From Paraburkholderia polaris (GTDB lineage Bacteria > Pseudomonadota > Gammaproteobacteria > Burkholderiales > Burkholderiaceae): a DNA stretch of 64,000 nt. The stretch lies in assembly GCF_012927345.1 (NCBI RefSeq), contig NZ_JABBGJ010000041.1:37724-101723 (forward strand), in the 5' to 3' direction. Position numbers and translations under genes: made by a program. Shown here one piece after another: positions 17,130-24,896 of this stretch. Every line of letters starts with the position of its first letter. The first letter of the stretch is position 1. Below the pieces are notes generated by a model. The model worked only from the letters and a program-made list of their open reading frames with translations, ran no database searches and was not told the DNA's origin.

Positions 17130-17199
17130 GGCGATTTCCTGATACGCGTGACGCACGAATCGCGAAGGTCCAATAGAACGGATGCGCGCGAAGCTTCAT
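17113..17199 (-). CDS. Candidate 28-residue leader ORF overlapping the ATPase start
   Basis: About 70 bases upstream of the ATPase start the sequence repeats its ribosome binding site and start (AGGAAA-YCGCC-ATGAAG, one difference in 17 bases). The upstream copy opens an ORF (ATG 17199, MKLRAHPFYWTFAIRASRVS...ASL) that stops at 17113, 17 bases inside the ATPase gene in another frame. The good ribosome binding site and the overlap would allow translational coupling, but this could equally be a chance by-product of a small duplication. Confidence 0.3.
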   Translation of the reverse strand: MKLRAHPFYWTFAIRASRVSGNRHEASL

Positions 17200-17271
17200 G
17201 GCGGTTTCCTGCTTGCATGACGCGCGCATCCCGGCGCACCAAACGAACGAGTGCACGGACTCATTCAGCGA

Positions 17272-18441
17272 CTATTTGGTCTTCTGCGCACCGACGTCGC
17301 TGTCCCACTTCTTGAAAGCCGCGACCATCGTTGCTGCATTCAGTGGCAAAACATGCGGACGCTCGGCCAGCAGCTTCGCGTACTCCGGCCGTCCATATTT
17401 CTTCAGCACATCCTGGCTGTGCGCGGGCGCCTGCTCGACGCTCACGCCCTTGATCGCCGGCCCGGGGTAGAAATAGCCGTCGTCATAGGTCATGGCCTGC
17501 TGCGCGGGCTCGAGCATGAAGTTCATCAGCTTGTAGATCACGTCGAGCTTTTCCTTCGGCACGCCCTTCGGAATCACCATGTAGTGCGCGTCGTTCACCC
17601 ACGTCATGTTGTCGAATGCCTGCACACGGAATTCCGCCGGCACGATGCCGAGCGCGCGCGGATTGATGTCCCAGCCGGTGACGGTCACGGTCATGTCGCG
17701 CGTGCCCTCGCCGAGCTCTTTCATTACAGCCGATGTGCCGCCAGGATAGTAAGGAATGCAATCGTTCAGCTGCTTGAGGAAGGCCCATGTCTTGTCCCAG
17801 CCGTGAACCGGATCTTGCGGATCCTTGTCGCCGAGTATGTAAGGCAAACCCATCAGGAACGTGCGGCCCGGACCGGAGTTCGCCGGCCGTGCGTAGATCA
17901 GCTTGTCCGGATGCGCCTTGCACCATTGCAGCAGTTGCTCAGGCGTTTTGGGCGGATCGCTGACTTTGGCGGGGTTGTATTCGAGCAGCGGACCAGCCGG
18001 CATATACGCGACCTCGAGACCGAAGCCTTGTGCGAGGTCCTGCATCTTGCGCGGACCGGGCGCGTATTTGTCGAGCACACCGGGGAAAGCCGCCGCATTG
18101 TCCGGCAACAGCTTCATCCAGAGATTCTGTTCGATGCCGGCGGCCAGTGCGTCGGTGCCGGTCAGGACGAGATCGATATCGGAGCGGCCGGCGGCCTGCA
18201 TCGCCTTGATCTTGCCGGGCAACTGCGGCGCGGGCGCGTTGGTGAACGTGAGATTGGCGACGAGGTTTGGATACTTCGCCTTGAAGGCCTCGAAACCCTT
18301 CTGCGTGAGTTGAAGATCGCCCGCTACGTCGACGATATTGAGCGTAACCGGATCGGCCGCGTGCGCAGCGGATGCAAACGCGGCGCTTGCCGCGAGACAT
18401 ACGGACACCAGCCTGAGCGCCAACCTGCCTGAAACAGTCAT
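17272..18441 (-). CDS. Periplasmic ABC substrate-binding protein (PotD/Fbp-like)
   Basis: The 389-residue precursor has a Sec signal (MTVSGRLALRLVSVCLAASAAFASAAHA, mature ADPVTLNIVDVAGDLQ) and the two-lobe pattern of class D/F extracellular solute-binding proteins: LTFTNAPAPQLPGKIKAMQAAGRSDIDLVLTGTDAL, ARPANSGPGRTFLMG, HYMVIPKGVPKEKLDVIYKLMNFMLEPAQQAM. It captures the substrate for the adjacent importer. The family covers polyamines, iron, phosphonates and sugar derivatives; the neighbouring dehydratase and lactonase favour a sugar acid or its derivative. Confidence 0.88.
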   Translation of the reverse strand: MTVSGRLALRLVSVCLAASAAFASAAHAADPVTLNIVDVAGDLQLTQKGFEAFKAKYPNLVANLTFTNAPAPQLPGKIKAMQAAGRSDIDLVLTGTDALAAGIEQNLWMKLLPDNAAAFPGVLDKYAPGPRKMQDLAQGFGLEVAYMPAGPLLEYNPAKVSDPPKTPEQLLQWCKAHPDKLIYARPANSGPGRTFLMGLPYILGDKDPQDPVHGWDKTWAFLKQLNDCIPYYPGGTSAVMKELGEGTRDMTVTVTGWDINPRALGIVPAEFRVQAFDNMTWVNDAHYMVIPKGVPKEKLDVIYKLMNFMLEPAQQAMTYDDGYFYPGPAIKGVSVEQAPAHSQDVLKKYGRPEYAKLLAERPHVLPLNAATMVAAFKKWDSDVGAQKTK

Positions 18442-18662
18442 TGCGTCTCCTCGCTTCTTGGTATGGAAGTCCGCCGGTCAGATGCGTTGCTGGCGGTGTC
18501 TCTACCATTGGAACATAGCGAAGCGGAACTGCCGATGTCAAGCAAATACTCGCCACGGCGCCTGGCTCAGAAAATTAGGTATTCTGGTGGGTAATCCTTG
18601 TAGCTCAACGGGTTGCGTGCTTTATCCAAGGGCAAACCCGGAGTCGGCACGCAGGTTGAGCG

Positions 18663-18683
18663 TCAGGTTGTCAGGCAACCTGA
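18663..18683. promoter_or_regulatory. Palindromic operator candidate 1
   Basis: A perfect 8-bp inverted repeat (TCAGGTTG/CAACCTGA, 5-base centre) lies about 220 bases upstream of the binding-protein gene. Its core GTTGTCAGGCAACCTG matches 14 of 16 bases at 19842-19857. It resembles FadR-subfamily GntR operators. Confidence 0.5.
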
Positions 18684-18724
18684 ACTCACGCGGCGCGTTC
18701 AGGCTGCGCGCCCCCCTCGCCCAC

Positions 18725-19669
18725 TCAACCGCCCTGGACGCCCTGCGCATTCACATATAGCGAATACAACCCATGGCTTGCCGCCATGAACAACCGGTTG
18801 CGATGGCGTCCGCCGAAGCACACGTTCGCGCAGCGCTCCGGCAACGCGATATGGCCGATCGGCTCGCCCTGCGGCGTGAAGACGCGTACGCCGTCGAGTT
18901 CGTCGGTGCCCATGCCCCAGCCGCACCAGAGATTGCCGTGCGTGTCGACGCGAAAACCGTCCGGCGTGCCCGGGCCGGCGTCGATCAGCACACGGTTGTT
19001 CGACAGCGCGGCGCTGACACCGCTGACGTTGACGTCGAACGCACGAATCTTGCGCGGCACGCCACGCGATTCGACGATGTACAGCACCGACTCGTCCGGT
19101 GAAAACGCGAGGCCGTTCGGGCCCAGCACGTCGTCGGCAACTACCGTCACTTCGCCGGATTGGCCGTCGATGCGGTACACGCATGCGGGCAGTTCCGACT
19201 CCTGCCGCTCGCCCTCATAAAAGCTGTCGATGCCGAAGGTCGGATCGCTGAACCAGATTGAACCGTCGGACTTCACGATCACGTCATTCGGCGAGTTGAA
19301 GCGCTTGCCGCGGTAACGATCGGCGAGCACGGTAAGCGAGCCGTCATATTCGGTGCGCGTGACGCGCCGCGTCAGGTGCTCGCAGCTCACGAGGCGGCCC
19401 TGCCGGTCGCGCGTGTGGCCGTTCGCATTGTTCGACGACTGGCGAAACGTGGTCACAGCACCGCTCGTTTCGTCCCAGCGCAGGATGCGGTCGTTGGGAA
19501 TGTCGCTCCACAGCAGATAACGGCCGTCGCCGAACCAGACCGGCCCTTCCGACCAGCGCGCGCCCTGATACAGACATTCGACGGAAGCGGACGTCAGGAT
19601 CAGCGCTTTGAAGCGCGGATCGAGCACGCGAATGGAGGGATCGGGATAGCGTCGGCTGGTGTCGGTCAT
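18725..19669 (-). CDS. SMP-30/gluconolactonase-family lactonase
   Basis: The 314-residue protein is a six-bladed beta-propeller of the SMP-30/gluconolactonase/LRE family: EGPVWFGDGRYLLWSDIPNDRILRWDE, NSPNDVIVKSDGSIWFSDPTFGI, GPNGLAFSPDESVLYIVES and TPDGFRVDTHGNLWCGW. The Glu of EGP, Asn of SPND, Asn of PNGL and Asp of PDG are the usual metal/substrate ligands. Such enzymes hydrolyse aldonolactones to aldonic acids. It lies upstream of the importer and the arabinonate-type dehydratase on the same strand, with palindromic sites on both sides, consistent with one regulon. Confidence 0.91.
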   Translation of the reverse strand: MTDTSRRYPDPSIRVLDPRFKALILTSASVECLYQGARWSEGPVWFGDGRYLLWSDIPNDRILRWDETSGAVTTFRQSSNNANGHTRDRQGRLVSCEHLTRRVTRTEYDGSLTVLADRYRGKRFNSPNDVIVKSDGSIWFSDPTFGIDSFYEGERQESELPACVYRIDGQSGEVTVVADDVLGPNGLAFSPDESVLYIVESRGVPRKIRAFDVNVSGVSAALSNNRVLIDAGPGTPDGFRVDTHGNLWCGWGMGTDELDGVRVFTPQGEPIGHIALPERCANVCFGGRHRNRLFMAASHGLYSLYVNAQGVQGG

Positions 19670-20336
19670 GCGTGGGCTTTAGGTGATGGAAGTTGATGGG
19701 GAAAGCAGGCCGAAGCGCGGCGCGCAAGCGGCGGCACAGCTATGACCGACGCGGAGAACTCGCTGTCGAGGATCGCAGATTCGCTCATGATGCCCAAAAC
19801 GCACGGGGCTCGGGCGGTCAAGTTAGCACTGGGTTCGCCGTGTTGTCAAACAACCTGGGCGTAAACGGCACCACGCTACCTCGAATCGAAGTCAAGGCGA
19901 AGAAAGCGAAGTTGGCAAAGCCGGTGCGCTGCTTTTGTATGACAATAGCGCGCGGCGAGTGAGCATTAGTGAATGGTGGCGGGCTAAAGGGAAATTGCCA
20001 ATCTGGGCAATCAGCGTCGTTTTGCCCAGAATTTCAACTAGACGTCATTCAGATTGGTTTGACAATAATGTTGTCAATCAAAAGCATCAAAAACGCAACT
20101 ACGAGAAAATTACCCACTTTATCAACCCGTGAATGTTAATCCAGGTCGAAAAAATCCGATATAAGGAGTAATTCGTTCGCCCAGTTGCAGAACCAGCGTT
20201 GGTGCCGTTTCTTTAGAAATTGCCCTCGACTTGCGAAATAATTTTTAGTGATAGATTGTGAAGATAAAAACAGCCGGACGGATCACCGTACCGCAATTAA
20301 CCGCAACGGGACGTTTGCGAGTCTGAGAGAACCAAA
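19670..20336. other. 667-bp intergenic region, AT-rich toward luxR
   Basis: No convincing gene. It contains operator candidate 2 (19842-19857) and a perfect inverted repeat TTGACAA-5-TTGTCAA at 20059-20077. From about 19960 it is clearly AT-richer than the surroundings. Confidence 0.6.
19842..19857. promoter_or_regulatory. Palindromic operator candidate 2
   Basis: GTTGTCAAACAACCTG, differing from the site at 18667-18682 only in its two central bases, lies 173 bases upstream of the lactonase start. Confidence 0.5.
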
Positions 20337-21065
20337 TTGTCGCTACATTTTATCGAGGAAATGGCGCCGCTACTGAAAGCCGCAGATGAAGCGGAATGGT
20401 TCGGTGCGATCGCGGGGCTTGCCGACACCTGGGGCTTCGACAGGCTGCTGATCGCCATGCTGCCGCGCCCGACCATTCGCCTTGAAGACGCCTATGTGCG
20501 GAGCACCTACTCGCCGACATGGCGACGCACCTACGACGAGCAGGGGCTCGTCCACATCGACCCGACTGTCTCGCATTGCGCGACGCGCGCGGCGCCGCTG
20601 ATCTGGTCGCCGGACATTTTTACGACCGCACCGCAGCAGTCGATGTACGAGGAAGCCCGCGCGCACGGCCTGCGCGCCGGCGTGACGCTGCCCATTCATG
20701 GGCCGAACCAGGAAGCCGGCATGATGTGCTTCGTCAATGACAGCAATCCGACCGACGCATTCTGGCGCCATGTCAACGTTGCGTTGCCGAACCTGGTGTT
20801 ATTGCGCGATCTGGTAATCGATACCAGTCAGCGCCATTTGAATACCCACGCTCAGACGTTATTGCCCAAGCTCACGCCGCGCGAACGCGAATGTCTGAAA
20901 TGGACCGCGCGCGGCAAATCCACCTGGGAAATCTCCCATATCCTGAGTTGTTCGGAAGCGGTGGTGAACTTCCACATGAAGAACATCAGGACCAAATTCG
21001 GTGTGAATTCGCGGCGCGCGGCGGCCGTGATCGCCGCGCAGTTAGGGCTTATTGACCCGGGTTGA
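20337..21065 (+). CDS. braR: LuxR-type acyl-homoserine-lactone receptor
   Basis: The 242-residue protein combines an autoinducer-binding domain (YSPTWRRTYDEQGLVHIDP...PLIWSPDIF carries the conserved Tyr, Asp-Pro and Trp) with a C-terminal LuxR/GerE helix-turn-helix (LTPRERECLKWTARGKSTWEISHILSCSEAVVNFHMKNIRTKFGV). The full reading starts at TTG 20337 after GAGAGAACC; an ATG at 20361 would give 234 residues. The arrangement luxR, opposed rsaL, luxI is that of the BraI/R system of plant-associated Paraburkholderia and of LasR-RsaL-LasI, so I assign the name on synteny plus domains. Its 3' end overlaps rsaL by 17 bases, tail to tail. Confidence 0.88.
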   Translation: MSLHFIEEMAPLLKAADEAEWFGAIAGLADTWGFDRLLIAMLPRPTIRLEDAYVRSTYSPTWRRTYDEQGLVHIDPTVSHCATRAAPLIWSPDIFTTAPQQSMYEEARAHGLRAGVTLPIHGPNQEAGMMCFVNDSNPTDAFWRHVNVALPNLVLLRDLVIDTSQRHLNTHAQTLLPKLTPRERECLKWTARGKSTWEISHILSCSEAVVNFHMKNIRTKFGVNSRRAAAVIAAQLGLIDPG

Positions 21066-21366
21066 GCAAGGCGGCGCCGTCGCGGCTGTACAGCACACGC
21101 TCAGCGCGGCCCAGATCGGCATCCGAAACGGTTTTGGTGAAGTAGAGGCCCAGCAGGATCGACACCGGCGCCGGAATTTCGGCGCCCGATTCGAACCTGC
21201 TGCCACGCGATTGCGTCACGCCAAAGCGTGCCCAGAAGCGGCGCTGGCTCTCTTTTTTCTTCTTGCGGTAGGCAATGATCAGGACGCGATCCACCGCCGA
21301 TGAAGGCTCTGCCGGGCGGGTTTGGACCGAGGGTTGCGCCTGCCAGTGATTTTCGAGAAGTTCCAT
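21049..21366 (-). CDS. rsaL: RsaL-like quorum-sensing repressor
   Basis: The 105-residue protein, transcribed against luxR and luxI from between them, contains a helix-turn-helix SQRRFWARFGVTQSRGSRFESGAEIPAPVSILLGLYFTKTVSDADL like that of RsaL, the tetrahelical repressor that limits lasI/braI expression. Its start (21366) faces the luxI promoter, so it can repress luxI and itself from the shared 155-bp region. The 3' end runs 17 bases into the luxR coding sequence. Confidence 0.85.
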   Translation of the reverse strand: MELLENHWQAQPSVQTRPAEPSSAVDRVLIIAYRKKKKESQRRFWARFGVTQSRGSRFESGAEIPAPVSILLGLYFTKTVSDADLGRAERVLYSRDGAALLNPGQ

Positions 21367-21432
21367 TTTTGTGTCCCGTCGGTTGAGTGCTGAGGCTTAT
21401 CTCGAATTCTGCGTTATCCGATAAGCATGCAC

Positions 21433-21448
21433 ACCTATCCAGGTAGGT
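21433..21448. promoter_or_regulatory. lux-box candidate between rsaL and luxI
   Basis: ACCTATCCAGGTAGGT is an imperfect 16-bp dyad with perfect ACCTA/TAGGT arms, 73 bases before the luxI start and 67 bases before the rsaL start. A second inverted repeat (GCTTATC at 21395-21401, GATAAGC at 21420-21426) beside it is a possible RsaL site. Confidence 0.6.
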
Positions 21449-21520
21449 AGGTGGCAGAACCATTCAAAATGCATAAGTTTTCTTGCGTATTGGGTAACCC
21501 AACACGTTCAGGAGAACGTC

Positions 21521-22114
21521 ATGCAAACAGCGATCCGGATTGGAATGCGGCAAGAATTCGACAACGCGCACATCAACGAGATGTACCGCCTGCGGGCGCG
21601 GGTGTTTCACGGGCGGCTCGGATGGGACATCCCCACCATTGCGGGCATGGAGATCGACGGCTACGACGCCCTCGGGCCGCACTACATGCTGATTCAGGGC
21701 AACGACCGGCACGTGCGGGGCTGTTGGCGCCTGATGCCGACGGAGGGGCCGAATATGCTGAAGGACACCTTCCCGCAATTGCTGCATGGCGCGGATGCGC
21801 CGGTCGGGCGGCATATCTGGGAATTGAGCCGGTTCGCGATCGAAACTGGCGGCGAGGAGCAGTCCTTCGGCTTTGCCGACCTGACGATGCAGGCGATCCA
21901 CGAACTCGTGACATTCGCTGACCGGATGGGCATCACGCGTTACGTCACGGTGACCACCACCCCGATCGAACGGCTGCTGCGCAAGACCGGGATCGACATC
22001 AGCCGGCTCGGGTCGCCTCTGCAGATCGGCGTGGAACGGGCCGTGGCACTGGATATCGCAGTCAGTCCGAAGACCCGCACCGCCCTGTTCGGGCCGATGG
22101 CTGCCGCCGCCTGA
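21521..22114 (+). CDS. braI: Acyl-homoserine-lactone synthase (LuxI family)
   Basis: The 197-residue protein keeps the invariant LuxI residues: Arg, Phe and Trp in RLRARVFHGRLGW, Glu and Asp in GMEIDGYDALG, Arg in GCWRLMP, and Glu-Ser-Arg-type IWELSRFAIE. It makes an acyl-homoserine lactone from S-adenosylmethionine and an acyl-carrier protein; BraI enzymes make long-chain 3-oxo signals, but acyl length cannot be read here. The start has an AGGAG ribosome binding site. The lux-box upstream and the opposed rsaL indicate positive autoinduction capped by RsaL. Confidence 0.93.
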   Translation: MQTAIRIGMRQEFDNAHINEMYRLRARVFHGRLGWDIPTIAGMEIDGYDALGPHYMLIQGNDRHVRGCWRLMPTEGPNMLKDTFPQLLHGADAPVGRHIWELSRFAIETGGEEQSFGFADLTMQAIHELVTFADRMGITRYVTVTTTPIERLLRKTGIDISRLGSPLQIGVERAVALDIAVSPKTRTALFGPMAAAA

Positions 22115-22141
22115 CGCCTGGACGTGAGATTGGAGCCGGGC

Positions 22142-22211
22142 CGCAGTTGCCTTTGCCCGGTTGCTGTGGCCCGGTTGCCTTTGCCCGGTTGCGGTCGCCC
22201 GGTTGCGGCGG
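22142..22211. repeat. 14-bp tandem repeat, four copies plus a degenerate one
   Basis: CCCGGTTGCNNNNG repeats head to tail at 22156, 22170, 22184 and 22198, with a degenerate copy at 22142-22155, between the convergent luxI and GntR genes. The variable bases alternate between CTTT and GG-rich forms. Confidence 0.85.
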
Positions 22212-22263
22212 ACTGGCAGCCGTTACCTGGTAGTTGCGGCCCGCAAGGGCGGCGCGCGAAAGA

Positions 22264-22953
22264 TCAGGAACCGAACATCCGCTCGAGCGCATTCTCGAGA
22301 TGCGCGCGCATCGCCCTCCCTGCAGCAGGGCCGTCCTTACGGCGGATCGCCTCGAGCACGGCCAGATGTTCGGTCTGCACGAGCCGCCGCCGCTCTACCG
22401 TCTTCACGAGCGACAAATTGCGCGACAGGTTCATGCTGAACAGAATCTGTTCCTCGATGAACGACATGACCGTGATGAAAAACGGATTCCTGGACGCACG
22501 CGCCACCGCCAGGTGAAACATGAAATCGTCTTGTGCGCCGATACCCTGGGTTTCGATGATGCGTTCCAGTTGGTCCCACGCATGCTGGATCGCGGCGATG
22601 TCATTGGCGTCGGCCTTGAGCGCCGCCTGCTCGGCCGCGCCCGCTTCGGTCACGATGCGAAATTCATAGCAGCGGCGGATGTCGGACAGCGTTTCGAGCG
22701 GCGCGAAGCGACGCACATCCGGGTCCGGCCGTCGCGCAACCGTGGTGCCTGAGCCGTGCCGCGTCATGATGATCCCGTCCGCCCGCAAGCGCGCGAGCGC
22801 TTCGCGCACGGTCGGCCGTGACGTCGCAAAGCGTTCGGCCAGCGCATGCTCGGTAGGCAGCCGCGCCCCTTCCTTGTACTCGCCTTCAAGAATGCGATTA
22901 AGGATGTCGCCGTAGATCTTGTCGGGCAAGCCCGTCGTTTTGCGCTCGTTCAT
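22264..22953 (-). CDS. FadR-subfamily GntR transcriptional regulator
   Basis: The protein has a winged helix (LPTEHALAERFATSRPTVREALARLRADGIIMTRHGSGT) and an all-helical FCD effector domain with the metal-binding pattern DDFMFHLAV, then His in QTEHLAVLEAI and AMRAHLENAL. I prefer ATG 22953 (MNERKTTGLPDKIYG); a TTG at 23001 extends it by 16 residues. Just upstream (22990-23005) is a degenerate version of the GTTGTCARRCAACCTG palindrome found around the sugar-acid genes, so it may regulate itself and that cluster. Ligands of such regulators are usually organic or sugar acids. Confidence 0.88.
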   Translation of the reverse strand: MNERKTTGLPDKIYGDILNRILEGEYKEGARLPTEHALAERFATSRPTVREALARLRADGIIMTRHGSGTTVARRPDPDVRRFAPLETLSDIRRCYEFRIVTEAGAAEQAALKADANDIAAIQHAWDQLERIIETQGIGAQDDFMFHLAVARASRNPFFITVMSFIEEQILFSMNLSRNLSLVKTVERRRLVQTEHLAVLEAIRRKDGPAAGRAMRAHLENALERMFGS

Positions 22954-23114
22954 CAGCGGTGCTGAAGCAGCTTGTCTGAGTAGGTCCTGATTGTAAGGCA
23001 AACCCGGCCCTATATTGCTTTGATATATGCGGTCTGGCTTAACAGGAACGCGGCAAATGCACGCTGCGCGGAGCTTGCTGATAAAGCGCCGTCATCGCAA
23101 AATTTGACAAGTCT

Positions 23115-23128
23115 TTGATTTACATCCT
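23115..23128 (+). promoter_or_regulatory. FNR/ANR-box candidate upstream of universal stress gene
   Basis: TTGAT-TTAC-ATCCT matches 8 of 10 defined bases of the FNR consensus TTGAT-N4-ATCAA, 115 bases before the start of the stress-protein gene. An FNR-type regulator is encoded just downstream. Confidence 0.45.
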
Positions 23129-23242
23129 GACCCGATGCATCTTTTTCAGCGATCATTTAAGCTCACATCGGTAATAAATCGTCAATGAGCCCGGCCGGCC
23201 GAAACGGCCGCGGCATTCGAATCCTTCAGACGCGGAGTCGAT

Positions 23243-23710
23243 ATGTACACACGCATCCTCGTAGCCGTCGATGGCAGCAACACCTCGCGCCGCGCATTCG
23301 AAGCAGCGCTCGCGCTCGCGAAATCCACCGGCGCCGTCATGCAACCGTTCTACGTCGTTGAAAACACGCCGATGTATTTCGAAGCGCCCGGTTACGACCC
23401 GTCCATTCTGCGTAGCCGCCTGGTCGAAGAGGGCAAGGAACTCGGCGCGGAATTCGCCGAGGCCATGGCGGCGCAAGGCGTCAAAGGTGAGCTTGCCGTG
23501 GGCGAAGCCTCTTCGCTCGATGACGTTTCGGTAGTCGTGCTAAAAGCTGCCGCCGACTTCAACGCCGATCTGCTGGTGATGGGCACGCATGGCAGACGCG
23601 GTTTTCAGCGTCTGATTCTCGGCAGCGTCGCAGAGCGCTGCGTGCGCCAGGCGAGCTTGCCCGTACTGCTGATTCCGTCCGCAGCGGGCAACGCCAATGA
23701 AGACGCCTGA
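23243..23710 (+). CDS. Universal stress protein (UspA family)
   Basis: The 155-residue single-domain Usp begins MYTRILVAVDGSNTSRRAFEAAL and ends with the ATP-binding motif G-2x-G-9x-G-S in MGTHGRRGFQRLILGSVAERCVRQASLPVLLIP, so it is likely an ATP-binding type. Usp proteins of this kind support survival under energy limitation and low oxygen. The FNR-like box upstream and the FNR-type gene downstream point to oxygen-responsive control. Confidence 0.93.
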   Translation: MYTRILVAVDGSNTSRRAFEAALALAKSTGAVMQPFYVVENTPMYFEAPGYDPSILRSRLVEEGKELGAEFAEAMAAQGVKGELAVGEASSLDDVSVVVLKAAADFNADLLVMGTHGRRGFQRLILGSVAERCVRQASLPVLLIPSAAGNANEDA

Positions 23711-23967
23711 ACGCGTGGTGACGCAGCGTGGTGCGCTCTTTGCAACTGCGTGTGTTTTACGCATAGGGCGGCACGCGCAGCGCTCTATCTCTAAAATGCG
23801 AGCAGAGCACGCTCTGCCACGTTGCATAGCAGTCCATAACCACAAGCAACAACGCGAGGGTGACATCGCTCAAGATGCCTAACTGAGCGAATGCGTCATT
23901 TTGTCGCTAAACGGGGCGCATGGGCGGTGGGACAATCAGTCGTTACCCTGACAAATGGCTGCAGAAC

Positions 23968-24765
23968 ATGCCTACTCCTACCGCTGTGACTCGCTCCGCC
24001 GGCGCCGCCGCCGATTCCACCGTGATTTCGTCGCCGGCACGTGGCAGCCGTCGTGCCGCGCCGGTGAGGGCAACCGCGCGCACCACCGCTCGCTGTTCGA
24101 GCTGTTCGATGCGGGCGCTCTGCATGCCGCAAGGCCTGTCGTCCGACGAACTCACGAAACTGGAAGTGCTCATTTGCACCGCGCGCTCGGTGCAGCGCGG
24201 CGAAGCGCTGTATCGCAGCGGCGACCGCTTCGACAATGTTTACGCCGTGCGTTCCGGCTCCATGAAAACCGTCATGGCGCACCGTGACGGCCGCGAACAG
24301 GTCACTGGGCTGCGCCTCGCCGGCGAAGCGCTCGGCCTCGACGGCATCAGCGATGACGTCCATGCGTGCAGCGCCGTCGCCCTCGAAGACAGCACCGTCT
24401 GTATCGTTCCCTACCCCGCCCTCAAGTCCCTGTGCCGCGAAATCAGCTCGATGCAGGATCGACTGCACAAACTGCTGGGCGAGCAGATCGTCCGCGAAGC
24501 TGGGCAGATGATGGTGCTCGGCTCACTTTCGGCCGACGAACGCGTGGCAGCGTTTCTGCTCGACGTGTCGGAGCGCAATGCGCAGCGCGGCTATTCATCG
24601 GCGGAATTCAACTTGCGCATGACACGCGAGGACATGGGCAGCTACCTCGGCATGACGCTCGAAACCGTGAGCCGTACCCTATCAAGATTTCAAAAACGCG
24701 GCCTGATCGACACACAAGGCAAACACATCCGGATCGTCGATCTGGAAGGCTTGCAGAAGGTGTAA
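23968..24765 (+). CDS. fnr: FNR-type oxygen-sensing transcription factor
   Basis: This Crp/Fnr protein has an N-terminal CSSCSMRALC cluster (C-x2-C-x5-C) and a fourth Cys in VHACSAVALEDS, the set that binds the [4Fe-4S] cluster of FNR. A cyclic-nucleotide-like beta-roll, a dimerisation helix and the DNA-recognition helix EDMGSYLGMTLETVSRTLSRFQKRG follow; the E..SR residues specify TTGAT half sites. It should activate anaerobic/microaerobic genes when oxygen is low. I take ATG 23968 (MPTPTAVTRS) as the start, giving 265 residues; ATG 23920 is also open. Confidence 0.9.
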   Translation: MPTPTAVTRSAGAAADSTVISSPARGSRRAAPVRATARTTARCSSCSMRALCMPQGLSSDELTKLEVLICTARSVQRGEALYRSGDRFDNVYAVRSGSMKTVMAHRDGREQVTGLRLAGEALGLDGISDDVHACSAVALEDSTVCIVPYPALKSLCREISSMQDRLHKLLGEQIVREAGQMMVLGSLSADERVAAFLLDVSERNAQRGYSSAEFNLRMTREDMGSYLGMTLETVSRTLSRFQKRGLIDTQGKHIRIVDLEGLQKV

Positions 24766-24896
24766 GCCATACGCGCAGGACCTGGCCCGCGTAGCCACGT
24801 CCGCGTCGACCCCCCATTTAGCGCGCATTCGTCTTGGCATGGCTCCTGCGAGCGGGTACAGTCTTTAGTCCGTCCCCCGCAAGGAGACTTGGCGAA

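Noticed and set aside
18590..18625. tRNA-like stretch (TAGCTCAACGGGTTG)
   Set aside because: No cloverleaf can be folded: acceptor and T-arm complements are missing.
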